DNA of 5,230 nucleotides from Pseudomonadota bacterium (GTDB lineage Bacteria; Pseudomonadota; Alphaproteobacteria; Rhizobiales; Devosiaceae), in NCBI GenBank assembly GCA_023427545.1, contig JAEZBF010000101.1, forward strand, positions 1-5,230, written 5' to 3'. The position numbers and the translations under genes are program-made. Of this stretch, positions 1 through 5,146 are shown one piece after another. The notes below the pieces were generated by a model that was not told the DNA's origin, did not search any database, and saw only the letters and a list, made by a program, of their open reading frames with translations. The stretch's first letter is position 1, and each line of letters starts with the position of its first letter.

Positions 1-408
1 CGCGATGCGCGGGTGGTCACGGCGCTGACCGAGGTCGGGCTCGATCCGGCGTCGCGCTTCCGCTACCCGCACGAGTTCTCGGGCGGGCAGCGCCAGCGCA
101 TCGCGATCGCCCGGGCGATGGTGCTCGAGCCGCGCTTCGTGATGCTCGACGAACCGACCTCCGCGCTCGACATGAGCGTGCAGGCGCAGGTCGTCGACCT
201 GCTGCGCGAGCTGCAGCGGCGGCACCGGCTCTCCTACCTCTTCATCTCGCACGACCTGCGGGTGGTGCGCGCGCTCGCCAACGACGTGCTGATCATGAAG
301 GATGGCCGGGTGGTCGAGCGCGGGCCGACCGCCGAGGTCTTCGCGGCGCCCAGGACCGACTACACCCGCGCGCTGATGGCGGCGGCATTCGACGTCGCGG
401 CGGCGTGA
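1..408 (+). CDS. yejF: ABC peptide transporter ATP-binding protein, 3' end (YejF-type)
   Basis: The 5' end lies outside the window; the frame is open from base 1 to the TGA at 406-408, giving 135 visible C-terminal residues. They hold the second half of a nucleotide-binding domain: the ABC signature FSGGQRQR (bases 76-99), Walker B FVMLDE (136-153), the D-loop SALD (160-171) and the H-loop ISHD with its switch histidine at 250-252. The tail (ERGPTAEVF, then a DYTRALMAAAFD ending) is typical of the Opp/Dpp/Yej ATPase group. YejF proteins normally carry two fused ATPase domains, and this would be the second. It would energise import of short peptides or peptide-like compounds at the inner membrane. 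The YejA-type binding protein 77 bases downstream supports the Yej assignment; the Walker A motif and permeases are not visible. Family certain, Yej subtype inferred from context. Confidence 0.92.
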   Translation, partial: RDARVVTALTEVGLDPASRFRYPHEFSGGQRQRIAIARAMVLEPRFVMLDEPTSALDMSVQAQVVDLLRELQRRHRLSYLFISHDLRVVRALANDVLIMKDGRVVERGPTAEVFAAPRTDYTRALMAAAFDVAAA

Positions 409-422
409 CTGGCCCACGCGCA

Positions 423-451
423 CGAAATCCGACACATTTCGCCCCGATGTG
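423..451 (+). promoter_or_regulatory. Small overlapping inverted repeats in the yej intergenic gap
   Basis: In the 77-base gap between the ATPase stop and the binding-protein start there are two overlapping inverted repeats: CGAAAT/ATTTCG (423-428 with 436-441, loop 7) and CACAT/ATGTG (433-437 with 447-451, loop 9). They cannot form together. In operons where the binding protein must outnumber the transporter, hairpins in such gaps can adjust mRNA stability, but these are short and weak and may be chance. Confidence 0.2.
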
Positions 452-469
452 GGCCGGTACCGAACCCCG

Positions 470-474
470 AGGAG
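470..474 (+). promoter_or_regulatory. Ribosome binding site that decides the binding-protein start
   Basis: AGGAG sits 11 bases before the ATG at 486. The reading frame is open further upstream to a GTG at 405 that overlaps the preceding stop codon (GTGA). The Shine-Dalgarno sequence and the signal peptide starting exactly at 486 both favour the ATG. Confidence 0.6.
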
Positions 475-485
475 CAAGAACGAAC

Positions 486-2333
486 ATGACACTGGCAAAG
501 TGCGTAGCGGCGGCAGCCATCGGTGCCCTGCTTCTGGTCATGCCGGCGGCGGCGCAGGACAAGGTCTGGCATCACGCAAACTCGGCGATCGGTCAGCCCA
601 AGTACCCCGAGGGGTTCACGCATTTCGACTACGTCAACGTAGATGCGCCAAAGGGCGGCGTGGTGCGGCTGGGCGACATGGGCGGGTTCGACACCTTCAA
701 CCCGATCCTGCCCAAGGGCGAGACGGCGGCAGGGCTCGGGCTGATCTACGAGACGCTGATGACGCCGGCGCAGGACGAGGTGCTGACCGACTACGGCCTG
801 ATCGCCGAGGCGGTGAGCTGGCCCGACGACTATTCCTCGGTCACCTTCCGGCTCGACCCCAAGGCCAGGTGGAACGACGGCGAGCCGATCACCACCGCCG
901 ACGTCATCTGGTCGTTCGAGAAGGCCAAGGCGCTCAACCCCAACTACGCGCAGTACTATGCCAACGTCACCAAGGCCGAGGAAACCGCGCCGGGCGAGGT
1001 GACCTTCACCTTCGACCAGTCGGGCAACCGCGAGCTCAACAAGATCCTGGGCCAGCTGCTGATCCTGCCCAAGCACTGGTGGGAGGGCACCGACGCGCAG
1101 GGCAAGCAGCGCGACATCGCAGCCTCCACACTCGAGCCGCCGCTGGGCTCAGGCCCGTACGAGCTCGCGAGCTTCTCGCCGGGCCGCACGGTCAGCTACA
1201 AGCGCGTCGCCAACTACTGGGGCGCCAACGAGCCGACCCAGGTCGGGCAGAACAATTTCGACGAGATCCGCTACGAGTTCTTCCAGGACCTGACGGTCCA
1301 GTTCGAGGCGTTCAAGGCCGACCAGATCGACTGGTGGCTGGAGAACCAGGCCAAGCGCTGGGCGACGGCCTACGATTTCCCCGCCGTCGCGGACGGGCGG
1401 GTGATCAAGGAGCTGTTCCCGCAGGATTACAACGACAACGGCGTCATGGTCGGGTTCATCCCCAACCTGCGCCAGGCCAAGTTCCAGAACGAGAAGCTGC
1501 GCGAGGCGCTCAACTACGCCTTCGATTTCGAGGAGCTGAACCGCACGCTGTTCTACGGCCAGTACGAGCGCATCGATTCCTTCTTCTACGGCCTGCCGTT
1601 CCGCTGGAAGGACGCGCCGCAGGGCGAGGAGCTGGAAATCCTCAACTCCGTCAAGGACAAGGTGCCGGCGGAGGTGTTCTCCGAGCAGTACGTCAACCCG
1701 GTCGGCGGCGATCCGGGCAAGCTGCGCCAGAACCTGCGTCAGGCCCTGCAGCTGCTCCAGGAGGCCGGCTACAGCCTTAACGGCAACCAGTTGGTCGACG
1801 CCAATGGCCAGCAGCTGAGCTTCGAAATCCTGCTCAACGGTCCGACGATCGAGCCGGTCGCGACGGCGTTCCAGAACAACCTGCGCACCATCGGCATCAA
1901 CGCCACGATCCGCACGGTGGATTCGGCGCAGTATGTCGAGCGGGTGCGCGCCTTCGATTACGACATGATCTATTCGGGCTGGGGGCAGTCGATGTCGCCC
2001 GGCAACGAGCAGCGCTACTTCTTCGGGTCCGTTTCGGTCAACGAGCCGGGCTCGCAGAACTACGCGGGGATCAGCGACCCTGGCGTGGATGCGCTGATCG
2101 ACAAGGTGATCTTCGCCGACGACCGCGAGACGCTCGAGGCGGCGACCGCGGCGCTCGACCGCGTGCTGATGGCGCATCACTACGTGGTGCCGTCCTATGC
2201 GCTGCGGAACACCCGAATCGCGCGCTGGGACCGCTTCTCGCACCCCGAACCGCTGCCCGAGTTTTCGAACGGCTTCCCCACCATCTGGTGGTGGGATGCC
2301 GAAAAGGCCGCAAAGACCGGCGGGGCGCGCTAG
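486..2333 (+). CDS. yejA: Periplasmic peptide-binding protein, family 5, YejA-type
   Basis: This 615-residue protein is the periplasmic receptor of an ABC importer for peptides or peptide-like compounds. Residues 1-24 form a Sec signal peptide (MTLAKC, hydrophobic core AIGALLLVM, then PAAAQ), with cleavage likely after AAA or AAAQ. The mature protein opens with the YejA-style stretch KYPEGFTHFDYVN and DAPKGG. The family 5 signature lies near residues 117-145: VTFRLDPKARWNDGEPIT followed by ADVIWSFEKAK. Late features also fit YejA: SPGNEQRYFF, YAGISDP and the tryptophan-rich end TIWWWD. The length is normal for YejA. It directly follows the transporter ATPase and is probably the last gene of that operon. 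YejABEF takes up microcin C in E. coli and has been tied to antimicrobial-peptide resistance in other proteobacteria; the ligand here cannot be told from sequence. Confidence 0.93.
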   Translation: MTLAKCVAAAAIGALLLVMPAAAQDKVWHHANSAIGQPKYPEGFTHFDYVNVDAPKGGVVRLGDMGGFDTFNPILPKGETAAGLGLIYETLMTPAQDEVLTDYGLIAEAVSWPDDYSSVTFRLDPKARWNDGEPITTADVIWSFEKAKALNPNYAQYYANVTKAEETAPGEVTFTFDQSGNRELNKILGQLLILPKHWWEGTDAQGKQRDIAASTLEPPLGSGPYELASFSPGRTVSYKRVANYWGANEPTQVGQNNFDEIRYEFFQDLTVQFEAFKADQIDWWLENQAKRWATAYDFPAVADGRVIKELFPQDYNDNGVMVGFIPNLRQAKFQNEKLREALNYAFDFEELNRTLFYGQYERIDSFFYGLPFRWKDAPQGEELEILNSVKDKVPAEVFSEQYVNPVGGDPGKLRQNLRQALQLLQEAGYSLNGNQLVDANGQQLSFEILLNGPTIEPVATAFQNNLRTIGINATIRTVDSAQYVERVRAFDYDMIYSGWGQSMSPGNEQRYFFGSVSVNEPGSQNYAGISDPGVDALIDKVIFADDRETLEAATAALDRVLMAHHYVVPSYALRNTRIARWDRFSHPEPLPEFSNGFPTIWWWDAEKAAKTGGAR

Positions 2334-2368
2334 CGCATCGTATGGAGGCGGACCGGCGGCCTATTCTC

Positions 2369-2397
2369 TTGCGCCGCTCGGGAGGCCTCAGTAAAAG
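2369..2397 (+). promoter_or_regulatory. Probable sigma-70 promoter for tRNA-Thr
   Basis: TTGCGC at 2369-2374 (within CTTGCGC, close to the CTTG core of alphaproteobacterial -35 boxes) is separated by 17 bases from TAAAAG at 2392-2397, a 4-of-6 match to the -10 consensus. Transcription would begin near 2404, about 9 bases before the tRNA. The placement is good; the box matches are moderate. Confidence 0.42.
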
Positions 2398-2412
2398 ACC
2401 CCCCACTGGTCC

Positions 2413-2488
2413 GCCGCATTAGCTCAGTTGGTAGAGCACATCATTCGTAATGATGGGGTCGCTGGTTCGAATCCGGCATGCGGCACCA
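2413..2488 (+). tRNA. tRNA-Thr (anticodon CGT)
   Basis: All arms of a standard 76-base tRNA can be folded by eye. The acceptor stem GCCGCAT (2413-2419) pairs fully with ATGCGGC (2478-2484). The D arm is GCTC/GAGC with the loop containing GTTGGTA. The anticodon stem CATCA/TGATG encloses the loop TTCGTAA, giving anticodon CGT at 2446-2448, which reads the threonine codon ACG. The variable loop is GGGTC. The T arm GCTGG/CCGGC holds the loop TTCGAAT and contains one G-T wobble. Discriminator A and a genome-encoded CCA follow at 2485-2488. It stands alone, with no second tRNA nearby and no clear U-tract terminator after it. Confidence 0.97.
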
Positions 2489-2574
2489 CCCATCCCCTGA
2501 TTTCACGGCTCTATACACTTGGCTGGCTGGCACTGCCGGGTAGACGGCCTATTCGGGTCACTACCGGGGCCGAT

Positions 2575-2611
2575 CCATGCCTGGATTGAACGTTCAATCC
2601 TGTTGGCATGG
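2575..2611. repeat. Extended palindrome with an 18-bp perfect core
   Basis: The core GGATTGAAC/GTTCAATCC (2583-2600) is a perfect 18-bp palindrome with no spacer. It is flanked by a second pair of arms, CCATGCC (2575-2581) and GGCATGG (2605-2611), offset by one base on the left and four on the right. As RNA it would fold into a 7-bp stem with an ACGT tetraloop, an asymmetric internal loop and a further 7-bp stem. As DNA it could be a binding site for a dimeric protein. Function unknown. Confidence 0.6.
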
Positions 2612-2709
2612 CAGGCGGCAGGCCTACGCGTTCCGCGGCCCTCTCGGCTTCAAACCTGCGCTGAACCCCGACTGGAGGGGAAATCAAGCCGGGCAACGCA
2701 TGGTAGCTG

Positions 2710-2764
2710 AGCATGGTCCCCGACGGCCCATGCTGCGGGGCAAAAGTGTTCGTGGGCCGTCGGG
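2710..2764 (+). promoter_or_regulatory. Two overlapping, mutually exclusive hairpins
   Basis: Hairpin A pairs AGCATGG (2710-2716) with CCATGCT (2728-2734), with an 11-base loop. Hairpin B pairs CCCGACGGCCCA (2719-2730) with TGGGCCGTCGGG (2753-2764), 12 perfect pairs with a 22-base loop. They share 2728-2730, and the 5' arm of B lies in the loop of A, so only one can form. This is the geometry of an attenuator or switch, but B is followed by only TTT and then GG, so it is not a standard terminator. No gene follows closely on the + strand. Confidence 0.4.
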
Positions 2765-2829
2765 TTTGGAATGGCCGCGAAGCGCCACCAAGGGGCATTG
2801 GGAAGCGACCCGCTGCCATTCCAGTTCTG

Positions 2830-2844
2830 CCAGCTGTTCGCTGG
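2830..2844 (-). other. Short hairpin after the possible small - strand gene
   Basis: CCAGC (2830-2834) pairs with GCTGG (2840-2844) across a 5-base loop. On the - strand it begins 9 bases past the stop of the possible small membrane peptide. No U tract follows, so it is at most a transcript-end structure rather than a canonical terminator. Confidence 0.2.
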
Positions 2845-2853
2845 TGTGGGGGC

Positions 2854-2940
2854 TTATCCGGTGGGCAGGGACAGCGCGTAGGCGGAGAACATCATCGCCA
2901 GCGATCCCAAGTAAAGCAGCGAGAGCGTCAAGGCGCGCAT
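2854..2940 (-). CDS. Possible 28-residue membrane peptide
   Basis: An ATG at 2940-2938 opens a 28-codon frame ending at the TAA (2856-2854). The product begins MRALTLSLLYLG, continues SLAMMFSAYAL and ends SLPTG, so nearly the whole peptide is one hydrophobic helix with a single positive charge near the start: a small single-pass membrane protein. About 25 of 28 third codon positions are G or C, matching the real genes here, whereas the in-frame codons upstream (to a GTG at 2994) are much poorer in G/C, which favours the ATG. A possible ECF-type promoter lies just upstream. Against it: no good Shine-Dalgarno (only GGAT, about ten bases before the ATG), tiny size and no recognised family. Confidence 0.3.
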   Translation of the reverse strand: MRALTLSLLYLGSLAMMFSAYALSLPTG

Positions 2941-2976
2941 TGCGGTCTGATCCAGTTGTTCTGCGGTCCCGTCACA

Positions 2977-3001
2977 AACAACAACTGAGCGCACAGGTTC
3001 C
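2977..3001 (-). promoter_or_regulatory. Possible ECF-sigma (EcfG-like) promoter
   Basis: On the - strand, GGAAC (3001-2997) is followed 17 bases later by GTT (2979-2977), preceded by T where the alphaproteobacterial general-stress consensus GGAAC-N16/17-CGTT has C. Transcription would start roughly 10 bases further on, about 25-30 bases before the ATG at 2940. A run of GTT repeats makes a chance match to the -10 part easy, so confidence is low. Confidence 0.25.
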
Positions 3002-3025
3002 GCGCTGACGTTGAATTCTTCAAAG

Positions 3026-3064
3026 CTGACAGCAAATTGACAATCTTTGTCAGCAGCTTGTCAG
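3026..3064. promoter_or_regulatory. Symmetric array of four TGACA/TGTCA half-sites, 11-bp phased
   Basis: CTGACA (3026), TTGACA (3037), TGTCAG (3048) and TGTCAG (3059) begin exactly 11 bp apart, and the array is symmetric around base 3045: two half-sites point one way and two the other. All would lie on the same face of the helix, the layout expected of a cooperative operator for a dimeric or tetrameric regulator. A further CTGACG lies at 3005, and TTGAA/TTCAA at 3011-3023 adds another inverted repeat. It sits between the possible - strand small gene and the + strand outer-membrane protein gene and could serve either. No regulator family is assigned. Confidence 0.5.
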
Positions 3065-3301
3065 ATTGACGGCAGCTGGATGGTTAGTGTTGCGTTACTT
3101 CACCGCCGAGCGCGTGCAAAATGGCGCCTGTGGTGATTTGGCAACGGACTCTTCGACGGATTTCCCTTAAATTGCAGGCGCTTCTCGTCTGGCCCCTTGC
3201 CGGACGTGCACAAGTAGGCTCGCCTGGCGGCAGAGGGAACGTACCTCCCATCGACTGTAGTTCGCGCACCAATCCCCCACTTAATTCGTGTGAGTTCTTG
3301 T

Positions 3302-3916
3302 ATGCGTTCGGTAGTGACCTTCCTCGGCCTCCTCCTGACGATGCTCCTCCCCTTCGAAGCCTCTGCGCAGGACAGAGATCGGGCCGACTGGGATAAGTCG
3401 GTCTTCTTCTTCGGCGGGGTTTTCACCGCCAAGGGCGCCGAGTTTCTGCTCCACCCCTGGGCCACCGAGTTCGAGGACAACTTCATCGGCGGCGCCGGTG
3501 TCTCGTACCACCCGTTCCAGCCCATCCTGGGCGGCCTGCGCGCCGGTCTTGAAGCGGGTGTGGCCATCCGCGGCGGCCTCAATGCCGTGCCCTCGCTGGA
3601 AGGCTGGCTGGGGGTGAACCTCCGTTATGACGGCATCGTGCTGGGTCCCGTCCGCGTCAGCCCCAGCATGACGGCGGGGTTCAGCGCCGTGACCGGGACG
3701 ATGGGTGTCGAAGCCCAGCGCGAGCGCGATGCGGTGGGTGGCGGCGATGCGCACCTGCTGTTCTACCTCGGGCCCGAGCTCAACCTTTCGCTGGTCGATG
3801 CGCCCGACTACGAAGCCTTCGTTCGTCTGCAGCACCGCTCGGGCGGCAACACCACCCTGGGCAACATGTACGACGGCGCCAATGCCCTGGTCGGAGGTGT
3901 CCGCTACCACTTCTAG
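3302..3916 (+). CDS. Secreted outer-membrane beta-barrel protein, PagL-like (possible lipid A 3-O-deacylase)
   Basis: The 204-residue product has a clear Sec signal peptide (MRSVVTFLGLLLTMLLPF, then EASAQ, cleavage near residue 22). The rest alternates polar and non-polar residues with many Gly and aromatic residues, as in small outer-membrane barrels, and ends in RYHF; a C-terminal Phe is the usual barrel-assembly signal. Near the end, FVRLQHRSGGN (residues 173-183) followed by YDGANALVGGVRYHF resembles the end of PagL-type deacylases, whose active site includes the His and Ser of an HxSN motif. Here His178 and Ser180 are present, Gly181 replaces the usual Asn, and Asp191 lies near where PagL has its catalytic Glu. 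The barrel is well supported; deacylase activity is tentative. Start chosen at the ATG 3302, with GTGAG seven bases before it; a GTG at 3290 would add four residues. It lies 101 bases upstream of the cyclase gene, same strand. Confidence 0.75.
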   Translation: MRSVVTFLGLLLTMLLPFEASAQDRDRADWDKSVFFFGGVFTAKGAEFLLHPWATEFEDNFIGGAGVSYHPFQPILGGLRAGLEAGVAIRGGLNAVPSLEGWLGVNLRYDGIVLGPVRVSPSMTAGFSAVTGTMGVEAQRERDAVGGGDAHLLFYLGPELNLSLVDAPDYEAFVRLQHRSGGNTTLGNMYDGANALVGGVRYHF

Positions 3917-3962
3917 GCTTACCGCTGGCTCCCATATTCCGGGTACTTCGATTGCCCCGGGT

Positions 3963-3977
3963 GTCGCACCATGCGAC
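3963..3977 (+). promoter_or_regulatory. Inverted repeat upstream of the cyclase gene
   Basis: GTCGCA (3963-3968) and TGCGAC (3972-3977) form a perfect 6-bp inverted repeat around CCA, in the 101-base gap before the cyclase and 40 bases upstream of its start codon. A second option, GGTG/CACC at 3960-3970, overlaps it. It could be a short operator or a leader hairpin. No convincing -35/-10 pair was found in the gap, so the cyclase may be co-transcribed with the outer-membrane protein gene. Confidence 0.3.
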
Positions 3978-4001
3978 TACTTGCAGGCGGCAACCGATAC
4001 T

Positions 4002-4009
4002 GGGGGGAG
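4002..4009 (+). promoter_or_regulatory. Strong ribosome binding site that fixes the cyclase start
   Basis: GGGGGGAG lies 8 bases before the ATG at 4018. The frame is open upstream to TTG at 3952 and GTG at 3961, but neither has such a site, and the upstream codons (many His, Arg, Cys, Thr) do not look like family sequence. Confidence 0.75.
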
Positions 4010-4017
4010 TTTCGACG

Positions 4018-5091
4018 ATGCAGCTGGGGGATGTTGCACTCGATCTTGTTGGCATGCCGGTCAGTCACGGGCGGGTGTTTCAGCGGGTCGCCAACGAAAC
4101 GGAGTGCGTCATCGCCTCCCGGGCCGTGGGCAAGATGGCGACCGGGCTGCTGCTCGAGGGCTACGCGACCAAGGGCTTCCACAACAAGGCCAAGAGCTGT
4201 CCCTTCGGCCCCATGGCCGGGTTCGTGATGGCCGACCCGCGCTTCACCAAGAACCCGGAGATCGAGGGCCAGCGCCGCGACCTGCGCAAGGCAATCCAGT
4301 CAGGTGCAAGCGAGACGCCTCTCTACATCACCGACGAGCGCCGCACCGCACTCGAAGGGCCGCTGGGGCAGATCACCTACATCGGTGGCAACATCAACGA
4401 AAAGCTCTACAAGGCCAACGGCAAGGACATGAATTTCGTGCTCCGCCGGGTGATGAACGGGCCCGGGGCCAACGGAAAAATCCTGTGGGCCGTGCTCTAC
4501 GGACCCAGCGAGGTGCGCCTCTCCAACAGCCTGCAGCGCCCGAACACGCTAAAGGAGAATAGCGGCGAGCTCATGCCGGTCATGGCGATGGTCGACGCCG
4601 ACTGCCCGCCCGCCGTCAAGCGCACCTACCGCGCGGCGACAACGGGCGACTACGATCTCTGGGCGGTGTTCCCAAAGCGCGAGAACTATTCCCGCAAGGG
4701 AGCCGACAAGCGCGCGGTGCCGGGCAGCGACCGGTTCAGGCAGCCCATTAAGGACTTCATCGCGCACGAGGATCAGCACAAGGGAAACCTCACCCCCCGC
4801 ATCCGGCGACTCGCCGAGCAGCTCAACGACGGCGTCCGCCAGGCCGGCTACACCGGCGGTGACGTCGTCCACCACAGCGACGAGGCAGGCCGGCCGATGG
4901 TCAAGGACATCGACTTCCCCTGCATCGCCTTCGTGCCCGGCGATCCCTGGTGCCACGCGCTCGAGAACGTGCACGACCTCAAACTCTTCATCGGGGGGCT
5001 TAAAAGCAAGTACGTGCTGGGGCTCAATCCAGGCTGGCTGGGGCAGTTGGGGATATCGGTCAGCAAGGGCGGCGCCTATACGGTCGGCTGA
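4018..5091 (+). CDS. ExoY/edema-factor-like nucleotidyl cyclase (class II), probable secreted toxin
   Basis: The 357-residue protein carries the three conserved regions of class II cyclases, which make cAMP or other cyclic nucleotides inside target cells. Region 1, residues 50-70: ATKGFHNKAKS then GPMAGFV, with the two nucleotide-phosphate lysines Lys52 and Lys59. Region 2, residues 211-219: DYDLWAVFP, with metal-binding Asp211 and Asp213. Region 3, residues 256-293: GNLTPRIRRLAEQLND, then GYTGGDVVHHSDEAG. ExoY has very similar TKGFSVKGKSS, DYDLF, NITPRTRQLVDALND and HHSDDAG, and a matching N-terminal GVPVEH (here GMPVSH, residues 12-17). Lys57 stands where edema factor and CyaA have their candidate catalytic His; ExoY also has Lys there. 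The length is close to ExoY's (about 378). No Sec signal, membrane segment or repeat-toxin domain is seen, so delivery would need another route, such as type III secretion. Substrate (ATP, GTP or pyrimidine) and activator cannot be read from sequence. Base use matches its neighbours. Confidence 0.88.
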   Translation: MQLGDVALDLVGMPVSHGRVFQRVANETECVIASRAVGKMATGLLLEGYATKGFHNKAKSCPFGPMAGFVMADPRFTKNPEIEGQRRDLRKAIQSGASETPLYITDERRTALEGPLGQITYIGGNINEKLYKANGKDMNFVLRRVMNGPGANGKILWAVLYGPSEVRLSNSLQRPNTLKENSGELMPVMAMVDADCPPAVKRTYRAATTGDYDLWAVFPKRENYSRKGADKRAVPGSDRFRQPIKDFIAHEDQHKGNLTPRIRRLAEQLNDGVRQAGYTGGDVVHHSDEAGRPMVKDIDFPCIAFVPGDPWCHALENVHDLKLFIGGLKSKYVLGLNPGWLGQLGISVSKGGAYTVG

Positions 5092-5104
5092 TGCTACGAC
5101 TTAA

Positions 5105-5128
5105 GCGCCGGTGGGTTGGCGCCGGCGC
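5105..5128 (+). other. GC-rich hairpin between the cyclase and the next gene
   Basis: GCGCCGG (5105-5111) pairs with CCGGCGC (5122-5128) around a 10-base loop, starting 14 bases after the cyclase stop. No U tract follows, and the next gene's ribosome binding site begins three bases after the stem, so it is not a canonical terminator. It may stabilise the cyclase mRNA end or tune translation of the next gene. Confidence 0.4.
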
Positions 5129-5130
5129 GC

Positions 5131-5137
5131 AGGGGGA
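5131..5137 (+). promoter_or_regulatory. Ribosome binding site of the last, partial gene
   Basis: AGGGGGA lies 9 bases before the ATG at 5147, good in both strength and spacing. It is the main evidence that the short frame running off the window is a real gene. Confidence 0.6.
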
Positions 5138-5146
5138 CATTCGCAG

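Larger units (their letters stand above)
2489..3301. other. Gene-poor 0.8 kb region with dense inverted repeats
   Basis: No reading frame here on either strand looks like a convincing long gene: the open frames of 60-140 codons lack family resemblance and ribosome binding sites, and are rich in Arg, Pro and Ser as expected of chance frames in GC-rich DNA. What stands out is symmetry: a palindrome at 2575-2611, competing hairpins at 2710-2764, five copies of GCATGG/CCATGC between 2575 and 2733, and a half-site array at 3026-3064. A short membrane peptide on the - strand (2854-2940) is possible. Bases 3011-3100 are clearly more AT-rich than the surroundings, as expected of a regulatory region. 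No insertion sequence, CRISPR array or known riboswitch was recognised. Confidence 0.6.

Noticed and set aside
405..485. A 27-residue N-terminal extension of the binding protein from a GTG overlapping the ATPase stop (GTGA).
   Set aside because: The signal peptide starts at the ATG 486, which has its own Shine-Dalgarno. An extension rich in Arg and Pro before a Sec signal is unlikely.
1149..2243. A long open frame on the - strand inside the binding-protein gene.
   Set aside because: It is the usual antisense shadow of a GC-rich gene: no family resemblance and Arg/Val/Leu/Asp-heavy composition, while the + strand frame is clearly the real one.
2413..2500. The tRNA-Thr 3' end as the attachment site of an integrated element covering the cyclase.
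   Set aside because: No repeat of the tRNA 3' end is seen elsewhere in the window and no integrase is present. The far end could lie outside, so this is untested rather than excluded.
2719..2770. The 12-bp hairpin as a Rho-independent terminator.
   Set aside because: Only three T residues follow, then GG, and the 22-base loop is long; it does not meet the usual pattern.
2511..3008. Several overlapping open frames of 60-143 codons after the tRNA.
   Set aside because: No ribosome binding sites or recognisable motifs, mutual overlap in different frames, and several cut through strong inverted repeats.
3037..3065. TTGACA at 3037 as a sigma-70 -35 box.
   Set aside because: No acceptable -10 lies 16-18 bases downstream, and the hexamer is better explained as a member of the half-site array.
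3236..3262. GGAAC followed by AGTT as an ECF promoter for the outer-membrane protein gene.
   Set aside because: The spacing is at least one base longer than the alphaproteobacterial general-stress pattern and the -10 C is missing.
3952..4017. Longer cyclase starting at TTG 3952 (379 residues, closer to ExoY's length).
   Set aside because: The strong GGGGGGAG before the ATG 4018 and the atypical upstream residues favour the shorter form. ExoY-like sequence (GMPVSH) begins only after 4018.
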